A stretch of 64,000 nucleotides of DNA from Cerrena zonata (lineage: Eukaryota > Basidiomycota > Agaricomycetes > Polyporales > Cerrenaceae): positions 1 to 64,000 of the forward strand of contig JASBNA010000088.1 in NCBI GenBank assembly GCA_038087015.1, in the 5' to 3' direction. A program made the position numbers and the translations under genes. Positions 11,627-21,588 of the stretch are shown piece after piece. Position 1 is the stretch's first letter; each line of letters starts with the position of its first letter. Below the pieces are notes generated by a model, which was not told where the DNA came from, made no database searches, and worked only from the letters and a program-made list of their open reading frames with translations.

Positions 11627-13255
11627 CTAGCAGGCATGGCGTTTTGCCTTGGCCACAGAACCCTCGTCGGTGAAGAAATTGAAAAGAAGCCTCTCCCCTG
11701 TGCCTTCAAAAAGGTAGGCGTAGTGAGAGAGGAGGCGGGCAGACACCGTCAGGCACTGTCCAGGGTATAGAGGGATTTTAAGATCAAGCTGGGGGATACA
11801 AAAATGAACTACGGCCTCTCCAGCAGCCAGAATGACGGCGACGGTTTCCTTCGAGTCCCCTAAGTCGATATGCATGCCGTCTGAGTAACCAGAACAGAAT
11901 GCAAGAGCATTCCCCAGCCCATGGAAGTCAAACACCCCATCGCCAGCTTCATAAATCTGGGGGTACTTTTCTTGGATCAGTTTCCTGACGCTGGAATAAA
12001 ATTAGTTAACCTATCAGAAACATACAAATAAGGAGCACATACCTGTCTGTGGTCTCAAAGTGAGATGGCAGCAAGGAGCGTAAGGTTTTTTCTACCTTGG
12101 GAATGACCAGTTTCCCTAAGGTACCCATGAGAGAGTGGAGGGCCTTGGTCGACTCTGCGTCTTGATTCTTAGAGTCCCCGGTAAGGAATATATCTTTGCT
12201 GTATTTGGACCATCCGCCCACATGGAAGGTGGGGAACACCTTGGTGTCTGAGCGGGCGACTTCGCGTGTAGGGTTTCCTCCAGCGGTGGGTTTAGTATCC
12301 ATAAAATCCTTGAACGACGCCTTCAGGATCCTCCGCGTGTCTGCGTTGATGACATTGTCATGCCTGGTGACAATGTACTCAGGCAGCCCATGTACATTGC
12401 TAGGCATGGGGACCAGAAACCGTCCTGTGTCGGGCGCACATGGAAGCTCAGTTACCCCCAGATTCGGGAACCGGCACTCCGTCAGAACTGCCCCTGTATC
12501 CTGGTCCCTGCCTGGCCGCGTCAGGTACAAGTGGGCGTCGTGCTGAATGCGATGGATGACTACCAAAATTAAAAAAACAGAATCACTTTAGTTACCCAGC
12601 ATTAAATAATATCAGGCGAGTACATACCTGTGTTGAAGTCGAGAGCATCCTGCAGAGTGAGCCCCTTCTTGGCTAGTTTCTCTTGCCATTTCTCCTGGCG
12701 TTCTAATTGTTTCGCTGCCGATCGTGTTCTCTTCTTCCCCTTTTTCTCTAAAAGAACATAAACTAAGATCGGTAGGAATATCGTAATAAAATAAATTTAA
12801 CGTACCTCTCGTTTGACCGTATTTTCTCGGATTCAAACTCATGTCTTCAGGGTCTCTTAGGTATTGAGGCCTTTCGTGGGGAATAGGGACTGAAAAGAAG
12901 AAGAAACCAACCATTAGCTGCAATCCGATATTATAGAGATAATCCAAAAAAAAAAATGGCGAGTCGACGTTATGTGAGTTAGAGAATAGTGGTAACGATA
13001 GCTGCCGAGCCCCTTGAGCCACCACTATTGCAAGTCCGCTGACAAACGCCGCGATAAATGCAGTGGTGGTCAAGAGACCACGGGCCGTACCGAAACACCA
13101 CGCCCCACCAATACACGAAGAACATAAAATACAAAGATAGATAAACGACACGTACCAGGTGCAAGATGTAATCGTCGTGCTCTTAATCTAGCTAAGATAG
13201 CCTCTCGCTGCCGCTGTTCCATTCTCTTTCTCTTTGTTTCTGGACATGTACCCAT
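11627..13255 (-). CDS. 2-oxoglutarate/Fe(II) oxygenase-like protein, possibly TET/JBP type
   Basis: Five exons (13255-13156, 12889-12806, 12747-12628, 12559-12043, 11990-11627) join in frame into 394 residues. The N-terminal third is charged (KRKRMEQRQREAILARLRAR; EKKGKKRTRSAAKQ). The C-terminal domain has the order expected for a double-stranded beta-helix dioxygenase. It has an H-x-D pair in GMHIDLGDS (H314, D316), a distal His in LLSHYAYLF (H363) and an Arg in GERLLFNFF (R374) that could hold the 2-oxoglutarate carboxylate. Members of this fold oxidise a substrate using Fe(II), O2 and 2-oxoglutarate. Agaricomycetes have many TET/JBP-like copies linked to transposons, and those act on 5-methylcytosine. 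I infer that affinity only from motif order and context. It could instead be another 2OG oxygenase. Confidence 0.55.
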
Positions 13256-13320
13256 TGGATAGACGCGTTGATGAAAGGAATAACGAGGTGTTGAAGACGG
13301 AGGGTGACGAACAGTAGTTA

Positions 13321-13792
13321 GCGTTAGGAACGCTGACTATTGGGGAGGGCAAACAACGCGGATGGCCTTGAGAACGACGGATACGGTCTTGAGAACGACA
13401 GATACGGTCTCGAGAACGACGGTAACGGTCTTGAGAACAACGGATACGGCCTTGGATGCGAGAGTTGTCGACGACGGCGGAATAGTAAGCGTTAGAAACG
13501 CTAGCTACACAGAGAACACCACAAATATAGCGGACGTTAGAAACGTCAACTACAGAGGGATGTAGGGAAGAGAGAAGCAACGCTCCTCTCTTTTTGAACC
13601 AACGTCCTTATGTCAGCATTACGCGAGGTAGGACCTCAAGCAACGATACGTGGCAACTCCGAGTTCCGGGACGCGTTTGATCGACGCGTTTGATCGACGC
13701 GTTTGATCGCATTTAGTCAATGCATGGTGTTCTCTTGAGCCGAATTGAGGAGAATAGTAGGCGTTTCTAACGCCTACTATTGGAAAGTCAAA
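13321..13792. repeat. Short tandem repeats and first palindromes upstream of the oxygenase-like gene
   Basis: Four copies of a 21-bp unit (CTTGAGAACGACGGATACGGT and variants) fill 13367-13450. Three copies of a 13-bp unit (GACGCGTTTGATC) fill 13670-13708. Palindromic cores of the satellite family occur at 13321-13333 (GCGTTAGGAACGC), 13488-13502 (AGCGTTAGAAACGCT) and 13533-13547 (GACGTTAGAAACGTC). One at 13760-13774 is in the opposite orientation. No gene is seen here beyond the 5' end of the oxygenase-like gene. Confidence 0.8.
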
Positions 13793-15800
13793 CCAGGGAG
13801 AGATCGAGAGGAGCGAGAATGAGAGAGTTGAACGAGATCGAGTAGAATAGTAGGCGTTAGAAACGCCTACTACGTCGAGTCCACCGAGATCGAGAGGAAT
13901 GAGAACGAGGGGCAGATAGAGAGGAACAAGAATGAGAAGAATAGCAGGCGTTAGAAACGCCGACTATGTCGAGTCCACCGAGATCGAGAGGAACGAGAAC
14001 GAGGGAGAGTCAAACGAGGGAGAGTCAAATAAGTACAAGACGAATAGCAGGCGTTAGAAACGCCGACTACAAGAAGAAACGAGAATGAGAATGAGTGGGA
14101 GATTGAGAGGAACGAGACAGTCGAACAAGGGACATTCAAATGACCACAAGAAGAATAGCAGGCATTAGAAACGCCTACTACGTCAAGTTGAGCAAGAGAA
14201 TGTCGAACGAGGGAGAGATTGAGAGGAATGAGAGGAACAAGAGAGTCAAACGAGGGACATTCGAACAAGTGCAAGATGAATAGCAGGCGTTAGAAACGCC
14301 GACTATGTCGAGTCCACCGAGATCGAGAAGATTGAGGACGAGAGAAATGAGAATAATAGCAGGTGTTATAAACACCGACTACGTCGAGTCCACCGAGAAC
14401 GAGAGGGACGAGAGAGAGAGGAGCGAGAATGAGAGGGACGAGAGAGAGAGGAGCGAGAACGAGAGGGACGAGAGAGGAACGAGAGGGACGAGAGAGGAAC
14501 GAGAGGGACGAGAGAGAGAGGAGCGAGAACGAGAGAAACGGTAAGAATAGCAGGTGTTATAAACACCGACTACGTCGAGTCCACCGAGAACGAGAGGGAC
14601 GAGAGAGAGAGGAGCGAGAACGAGAGAAACGGTAAGAATAGCAGGTGTTATAAACACCGACTACGTCGAGTCCACCGAGAACGAGAGGGACGAGAGAGAG
14701 AGGAGCGAGAATGAGAGGGACGAGAGAGAGAGGAGCGAGAACGAGAGGGACGAGAGAGGAACGAGAGGGACGAGAGAGAGAGGAGCGAGAATGAGAGGGA
14801 CGAGAGAGAGAGGAGCGAGAACGAGAGGGACGAGAGAGGAACGAGAGGGACGAGAGAGAGAGGAGCGAGAACGAGAGAAACGGTAAGAATAGCAGGTGTT
14901 ATAAACACCGACTACGTCGAGTCCACCGAGAACGAGAGGGACGAGAGAGAGAGAGAGAAGCGAGAACGAGAGGGACGAGAGAGAGAGGAGCGAGAATGAG
15001 AGGGACGAGCGAGAGAGGAGCGAGAACGAGAGAAACGGTAAGAATAGCAGGTGTTATAAACACCGACTACGTCGAGTCCACCGAGAACGAGAGGGACGAG
15101 AGAGAGAGGAGCGAGAATGAGAGGGACGAGAGAGAGAGGAGCGAGAACGAGAGGGACGAGAGAGGAACGAGAGGGACGAGAGAGAGAGGAGCGAGAACGA
15201 GAGAAACGGTAAGAATAGCAGGTGTTATAAACACCGACTACGTCGAGTCCACCGAGAACGAGAGGGACGAGCGAGAGAGGAGCGAGAACGAGAGAAACGG
15301 TAAGAATAGCAGGTGTTATAAACACCGACTACGTCGAGTCCACCGAGAACGAGAGGGACGAGCGAGAGAGGAGCGAGAACGAGAGAAACGGTAAGAATAG
15401 CAGGTGTTATAAACACCGACTACGTCGAGTCCACCGAGAACGAGAGGGACGAGAGAGAGAGGAGCGAGAATGAGAGGGACGAGAGAGAGAGGAGCGAGAA
15501 TGAGAGGGACGAGCGAGAGAGGAGCGAGAACGAGAGAAACGGTAAGAATAGCAGGTGTTATAAACACCGACTACGTCGAGTCCACCGAGAACGAGAGGGA
15601 CGAGCGAGAGAGGAGCGAGAACGAGAGAAACGGTAAGAATAGCAGGTGTTATAAACACCGACTACACCGAGTCCACCGAGAACGAGAGGACCGAGAACGA
15701 GAGGAGCGAGAACGAGAGCAAGAATGAGTCCACCGACGGCGACAAGAGCAAGTCCAACGACGGCGAGCAGTATAGGCAGCGTTAGGAACGCCAACTACAG
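13780..15800. repeat. GA-rich satellite built around 15-bp palindromes
   Basis: About 16 units each contain a 15-bp palindrome (GGCGTTAGAAACGCC at 13853, 13947, 14050, 14286; GGTGTTATAAACACC at 14362, 14553, 14644, 14895, 15050, 15221, 15312, 15403, 15554, 15645). Each is followed by CGACTACGTCGAGTCCACCG and a purine-rich spacer of GAGCGAGAACGAGAG-type repeats. The distance between cores is 91 bp in the shortest units. Longer ones (151, 155, 171, 251 bp) have extra spacer blocks of about 20-30 bp. Long open frames in both strands are repeat translation, not genes. Confidence 0.9.
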
Positions 15801-16270
15801 AGACCATCGACCCATTGCACGAGGTAGAACCTCGGGCAACGGACGGTGGTGGTGGTGGTGGAGAGAAAGAAGAAAGCGCTAAGTCCTCGATCGAAGGATC
15901 AAAACGCGATTCAGATCTCGGAATGTTCCGAGATTTGCGCTTCTCGGAAGATTCCGAGATTTGCGTTCCTCGGACCGGCCCGGGATTTGCGTTTTGACGT
16001 CGATCACGATCGTGATCGGGGACTCGGACCGGGCTCGCGCTTGCGTCCATCTTGCTCTTTCTTTCCATCCACCACCACCACCACCTCCACCTCCACCGGT
16101 AACCGAAGGATCTTCCTTCTGTTATCGTCTCTTCCACTGCCCCCCTGGTAACTGAAGGATCTTCCTTCCATTATTTTTCTCCTCGATTTCGCCGCTGACT
16201 TCCTCGATTTCGCCGCCGCCGCCATTTCACCGCTACCCTCGTCTTCTCACCTCTCACCTCGTCTTCTCTC
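15801..16270. other. GC-rich palindrome-dense region between satellite and promoter repeats
   Basis: Perfect or near-perfect palindromes include TCTCGGAATGTTCCGAGA (15916-15933), TCTCGGAAGATTCCGAGA (15942-15959) and CGATCACGATCGTGATCG (16001-16018). Imperfect GGTGGT/CCACCA blocks near 15845 and 16070 are complementary to each other. A 49-bp direct repeat (GGATCTTCCTTC.. at about 16107 and 16156) follows. I see no coding region. Confidence 0.65.
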
Positions 16271-16279
16271 TTGGCCGCC

Positions 16280-16740
16280 TCCCCTCGCGTTTTCTCCTCG
16301 TATTCCCCGGTCGCTGGCATTGATAGCCTGAGGACATTCCTTGCCCTATCATTGTCAGTTTCCTATCCTCAAGCTGGTCGTCGGACCCGTTACCTCGGTC
16401 GTTTCCTCTCGGTCATCCCTCGTCGTTTTCTCCTCCTCCCCTCGCGTTTTCTCCTCGTATTCCCCGGTCGCTGGCATTGATAGCCTGAGGACATTCCTTG
16501 CCCTATCATTGTCAGTTTCCTTTCCTCAAGCTAGTCGTCGGACCTGTTACCTCGGTCGTTTCCTCTCGGTCATCCCTCGTCGTTTTCTCCTCCTCGTCCC
16601 CGGTTGTCTTCTCGTATTCCCCGGTCGCTGGCATTGATAGCCTGAGGACATTCCTTGCCCTATCATTGTCAGTTTCCTTTCCTCAAGCTGGTCGTTGGAC
16701 CCGTTACCTCGGTCGCCTTCCATTGTCGTATTCGGTCGCT
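16280..16740 (+). repeat. 157-bp tandem repeat in the 5' region of the 876-aa gene
   Basis: A pyrimidine-rich unit recurs about 2.8 times at a 157-bp period, for example CTGAGGACATTCC at about 16329, 16486 and 16643. It is followed by CTTTT-rich DNA, possible 5'-leader introns and the start codon at 17074. It probably forms the promoter or 5' leader of that gene, which is an inference from position. Confidence 0.75.
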
Positions 16741-17073
16741 CCCGCCGTCGCCGAAACAAACATCCGTATGTTCTTTCTTTTTTCTTTTTTCTTTTTTCTT
16801 TTTTCTTTCTTTAATCTCACTTAGCCTTGCTCATTCTCCAGGTCGTTCTCAGTTCTCCTCGCCGTCTTTAAAGCAAAGCTCCGTACGTATTTCTTTTTTT
16901 CATTTCCCTTTCTTTATTCTCACTTTATCAATTATTCAATAGACTCCATATCTCGTGCCTGCGTAAACTCTGCCCACCCCTCCCCCTCACCCCTCGGCAA
17001 CTCTCCAAGTATGTCCTACGTTGCTAAAATTTACACCTCCCACCTCTAATATTCTAATTTTACAGACGTCGCA

Positions 17074-19757
17074 ATGGCTAACTTACAACGTCAGCATTTC
17101 CTTACCGAATTAGGCCTCCAGGTGACAAGGTGGAATGCCCCCTGTCCATACCCATTCAACAGCGACAACTACAGCCATGTTCGAGAGGACTGGTCTATGC
17201 ATCACGCTTTGCGGTCGTATATTCCGGACGTCAACCCCGGATACCATTTCTTCTTGCCTATCTGGTGGGGCCGGGACGATTATTTTTATCTTTCATTCCT
17301 CCCCCGCAATCTAAACCTGAATGCGGATCCTATCCTCCACTGCCTCAGTGACGCGTTCAGGATCGGATCAAGGGGGCGATATCAGCCCATTATCGAGAAA
17401 GTCCCAGGCGGATATCGCCTTCAGGAATCATACGTTAAACAGTGGACAGAGCTCGAGAACCATCTACACCACCTGTACATGGCCCTCAAGCGTGGCAGGG
17501 AGCAATGGATGCCCCTGCTTTGCAAGCCGCCTAGAAGACCAAACCACATTGGATATCAGGAGCCCGCAGAAACAAGAGGAGATGCTGCTGGCAGAATATT
17601 TGCAGCTCGGCGTGAATTCTTAGCGATGGCATGCTGGGTTACCATGTTTCTCGCTAAAATCGACCACAATAAACCCAACCCCGACACCCAGAACTGGATC
17701 AAGGCCCTTGCAGATTACAATATTCCCCGCTACTTAGTCGACGCCTTGCGACGCTCGCCCTTTTTTACCGACTTCTCAGGAACTACAGTTCGCCAAGGGA
17801 TGATTATCGACATGGCCATCGAATGGTCATTCTGTGCTGGGAACATGTCCTACATGTTCGAGTTCGCTAATGTACCTATCTGGTACTTTTACCATACAGA
17901 AAACATGTTCAAACGTCATCCATACCAACTGGCGAACGTCCTCCTCCCAAGGCCTAGCGATATCCAAAGGCTGCAGGTGACCAAGAAATATGTCCAATTC
18001 AACGACATCTGCGACGTCAAGTTTGACGCACTCTCCAAGCAGCAACCCTCAGAAACCATTCACGAATTTCTCCAACGGCGCCATGACTCACAGGAGAAAA
18101 TGGCTCGGGATGAACCACCTTCTGCTCTCCAGAGGAGACAGAATAGAACTCAATCGCACACTTCAAATCTCGGTACATGGCTCCGACTCAGGTCAAAGGT
18201 CTACGAGTGGCAACCGGTCCCTTACCCCCCCTATCATTTCCGCACCATTATCCATGAGGCCGACGCCGACGACGTCTTTAATAGCTTTGCAGGCGGCCAA
18301 GTCATCTACAATGCTTGGGATGACTGCTTCGATCTCTGCAAGGACTTGGATCCCACTGCGGTGCCGCTTGCAGGGCTCAATGCTTACGATGACGACGACG
18401 ACGAGGAAGACGAGACCTATCATGGCATGCAACCTTTGGGTCCTGCTTTTGATATCGGCCACTACGACCCCCCCGAAGGCCTCGCACCTGACAATGCACT
18501 CACCTTTACTCAGCCAGCTGCTGAAGGTGTCCTCATCGACAACCAATTCCAACTCGCGTGGACTATTCATAACCTCCCCAACCTGCAAACCACTCTTCAA
18601 GGGCGATACGGGCTTCAACAGTTTGTTTCTCTTGAACCCCACGAGCAGGCTCCTTTGACTTACACTCTCAAGGATGCCCTGACCCCCTTTGTTGAGCGGT
18701 CAGAAGATGAGATGGTGACTCTGACAGCTGAGTTCAGCGAAGTTGTATGCGCATTTGCATACATCTTGTGCTTGAACAATACGAATATCGACATCGTCAC
18801 CCCCAAGCTGTCCGATATTCTATTTTCCACCAAGGTATTTGTCAGGAAGGTGAATCGGGGTCTCTTTGTGCCACCCAATCCTGTCCAAGTCATCCCGAAG
18901 CCTCCAATAACAAGAGGCCAGCCTATTCGCAGAGATGGTGACGCCGACCGCAAGATCTGGTTTATTTTTCCCCACGAATACCGGAACGGCGAACCCTACA
19001 TTGGCGTCAACTCCGTCATCACCTACAAACAGGTATTTAGGGAGCAATGGGGACCATCGCTTGAGGAGATCGGCAAGGAAATGACGAGACGCGGTATCCC
19101 ATTCATGCTTGTCTGGTCTGACCAGAAGGTCCCTCGTCGTATTCCCATTATCCCACCTCTTTCGACAACAATGCGACCCGCCAACTTCGTCTACTCAGCG
19201 AGCGACTACCTGGCTTACATCAACCAGAGGCTCAATTTGTTTAGACATCTTCCCCTGGCCAAGACTGCTCTTCGTCAAGGTGGAATTATCTGGCGCCTTG
19301 CTTTGGAGTCATTTGAGGTCGGAGCTCAACCTCCCAGCTCAGTCGCAGGCGGACTCAATGAGCACATTTCCAATGCTTTCTCATTTCAGCTGCCAGTTGG
19401 AAGGTTTATGGAGAATATCCTCACCGACGACGAGATCGATGTCATCTGCGGAGTCTATACAGACCAAACCGGTGAGTCCATAGCACTCTCATTTTCTATT
19501 TACATTGCTAACATTGTATTTTAGACATCAAAAACCAGACCATGCTGCGATCTTGGTGGCCGTTGCCCACCGTATGGTCAACCTGTGGCCTCAATACAGG
19601 TTACTGGACCAGGGAATGTGAAACCTGGTTCCAGAAACACCTGTTGAAGATTCTCACAGGGGGTGTGCAGCCACTAAGGTCTAGTGAATGGCGAACGAGT
19701 CTCCGGTGGCATAAGCCGGAAACTGCAAAGCTGATGAGGGCATTGGAAGTCGACTAG
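17074..19757 (+). CDS. Intact 876-aa protein of unknown function
   Basis: Two exons (17074-19471 and 19525-19757, GT-AG intron of 53 bp) give 2631 nt, 876 residues plus stop. I do not recognise a catalytic domain. The protein is soluble-looking and rich in Trp, Tyr and Pro in the N-terminal half (HFFLPIWWGRDDYFYLSFLP; EWSFCAGNMSYMFEFANVPI). It has an acidic run DDDDDEED near residue 445 and a C-terminal basic Trp-rich part. A preceding AG in TTTTACAG just before the start suggests a 5'-leader intron. The gene is free of frame breaks, unlike the neighbouring helicase, so it may still be under selection. Its neighbours are the palindrome satellite and, divergently, the oxygenase-like gene. A role in mobility or chromatin of the cassette is only a guess. 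Confidence 0.75.
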
Positions 19758-20109
19758 GTGGGGGTTGAATTTTACTCGTAGGACTATGCACGTGGACTTG
19801 TTTTTGTAAACGTTTTCTTGTGCAGACTTTGATTTGGTTTAGTTTTTGCAGACTTTGATTTGTTTTTGTAGATGCTTTCTTGCCTAGACACTGACTTAGC
19901 TGAGTTGATGTCGATTTGTTTTTTGACCTGCAGACACTTGGGCGTTGTTTTTTTTCTTGCCGACTATGTACTCCTCATATTGTCTTTTGGTTGCCGCATA
20001 TGCCTCCCCTTATAACTTGTGTACAATATGTATGGAACAGCATGAACAATTGTTCAAATAGCGTGAACAATTTTTCAAACAGTGTGGAAAGATATGCATG
20101 ATTAAATCA
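19758..20109. other. 3' flank of the 876-aa gene
   Basis: T/G-rich DNA with direct repeats of GCAGACTTTGATTTG (about 19823 and 19848) and of ATTGTTCAAATAGCGTGAACAAT type near 20047. This is probably the 3' UTR and terminator region. I see no gene. Confidence 0.5.
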
Positions 20110-20872
20110 ACAAATAACTGTGTAAATAATCACCCAAGATGAAAAGTATCAGAGGAAAGATAAGGAGAGGAAGGCAGATGTGTCTTATCTTATCTAAGAA
20201 AGGGTATATGGGGCAGGTACCACTGAAATATAGCAAGTGTGCATAGCTCAGTTGGTTGAACGCGTTAATTCGTGCATGGAGGCGTGGCAGAGCCCTAGGT
20301 TCAAGCCGCGCCAGTGTCTATCGTTACTCCGGTAATTAGGGCACCGCCTTCTAGCTCATGTGACTTCTCTCCCATCATCTCTCTTCATTCTAATAACTCT
20401 CCTCATTTTATCTTTTTTTTTGACACCGCTACAGATGTCGTACTCACTGTTTTCCTAAAATGGTAACTTTTCTCTCTTACTTTCTTTTCTCTCTCTTCAA
20501 CCTGTGTATCTACTGTTACCTCACTACTTTTCTCATTGTACAATGTCTGTACTGTCTCCAACTCTTTCATTCAATCAAAATATCAAACATACTCACTGTT
20601 TCAATTTCACTTTTTCTGCACCAAAGCAAGTTCTCTGTATATTTCTCACTGTAACTACTTGTTTATGAGTGTTGTATACCTTGTATCTTCTCATTGGTTT
20701 GTCATTTCTCTGTCAATGTCACTCATCAATGTCAAAATAACCAGTTTCAGTTGTCTGTATTTTTTTTCTCAAATCTTCAATCTTCAATTTGACCATTACA
20801 ATGGCTTCAACTGTTCTAATATTTCCTCAACCAAGTGAACTTTGTAAAATGTATACTGCAGTTCTACCTCTG
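20110..20872 (+). repeat. Right arm of the 13-kb inverted repeat
   Basis: This arm is the reverse complement of 7764-8575 (see left arm). It includes the SINE-like unit at its inner half and ends near ATACTGCAGTTCTACCTCTG at about 20872, where similarity fades. No clear target-site duplication was found around the outer ends. Confidence 0.85.
20233..20421 (+). repeat. tRNA-derived SINE-like unit in right arm
   Basis: GCAAGTGT start, box A TAGCTCAGTTGG (20244-20255), box B-like GGTTCAAGCC (20298-20307) and a nine-T run at 20413-20421. It is the same unit as 8218-8406 in opposite orientation and a relative of 11381-11539. Confidence 0.65.
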
Positions 20873-21588
20873 TTGATAGAATCTGTTGCTTGCTAACTAT
20901 CTAATAGCAGATTTTGCTGCCCTGAACAATATTTGATTGCAGACAGTGACCAACAAACTGTAGAAGCATTAATAGAGATAATTTATTGTACCCTAACTTA
21001 TCTACAAGGGGGTAATAATGTGACTTACAAAAAAGATGGCAAAGATAATGAATAGAGTGAGGGGGTATATGCAACCCTAACTCATCCAATGGGCAAGCAA
21101 AGATAGATACAAAAAATAATAATAGTGAGGGAAATATGATGGTGAGAGTGGGTGTGATGATATAAGGAAACATGATAGTGGGAAATATAATGAGGGGGAA
21201 TATAATAGAGGGGGACACAGTGAGGGGATATGGTGAGGAGACATGGTGAGAAACACAGTGAGGGGACATAGTGAGGGGATACAGTGAGGGAAGACACAGT
21301 GAGGCATATGACAGAAGGGGCACATGACAGGAGGGGCACATGACAGGAGGGGCTGGATACGCAACCCTAACTCATCCCAGAAAACCCTAAGTATGACAAA
21401 TAATGATGACAGATGACAGATGAGAAAAAAAAAAGTGAGTCAGGAGTGATTTGAATAGAGACACAGCATTCAAAATGGTAAGGGGATAACTCCAGATAAT
21501 CCCCATCAATCCCCTTGCCAAAATGAGAACCCCCATCAATCCCCATGACCAAAAAGGAAACTGCCAAGAATTCCCACTGCAATATATG
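20873..21588. repeat. G-rich minisatellite region
   Basis: Irregular repeats of GTGAGGGGACA/GTGAGGGGATA type fill about 21180-21310 and are followed by two copies of CATGACAGGAGGGGC. The block is flanked by a direct repeat of GCAACCCTAACTCATCC at about 21071 and 21361. Predicted peptides here are repeat translation. No gene is seen. Confidence 0.7.

Noticed and set aside
13188..13580. An upstream coding extension of the oxygenase-like gene on the minus strand
   Set aside because: The frame runs through the 21-bp repeats and palindromes. The start at 13255 gives a clean phase-1 exon.
14178..15794. Many long open frames on both strands (peptides rich in RSRSS, NERDERERSEN or VGVYNTCYS)
   Set aside because: They are translations of the satellite in different frames and repeat at the unit length. 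No splice or start logic supports a gene.
17074..19757. The 876-aa protein as a DDE transposase
   Set aside because: I could not identify a convincing D-D-E spacing or a zinc-binding domain by eye, so no such function is claimed.
20244..20307. Functional tRNA gene
   Set aside because: Boxes A and B are present, but acceptor and T stems do not pair and no plausible anticodon arm forms. It is better explained as a tRNA-derived repeat.
21077..21364. Cys/Pro-rich small proteins on the minus strand
   Set aside because: All three frames are open because of the G-rich minisatellite, which argues against coding.
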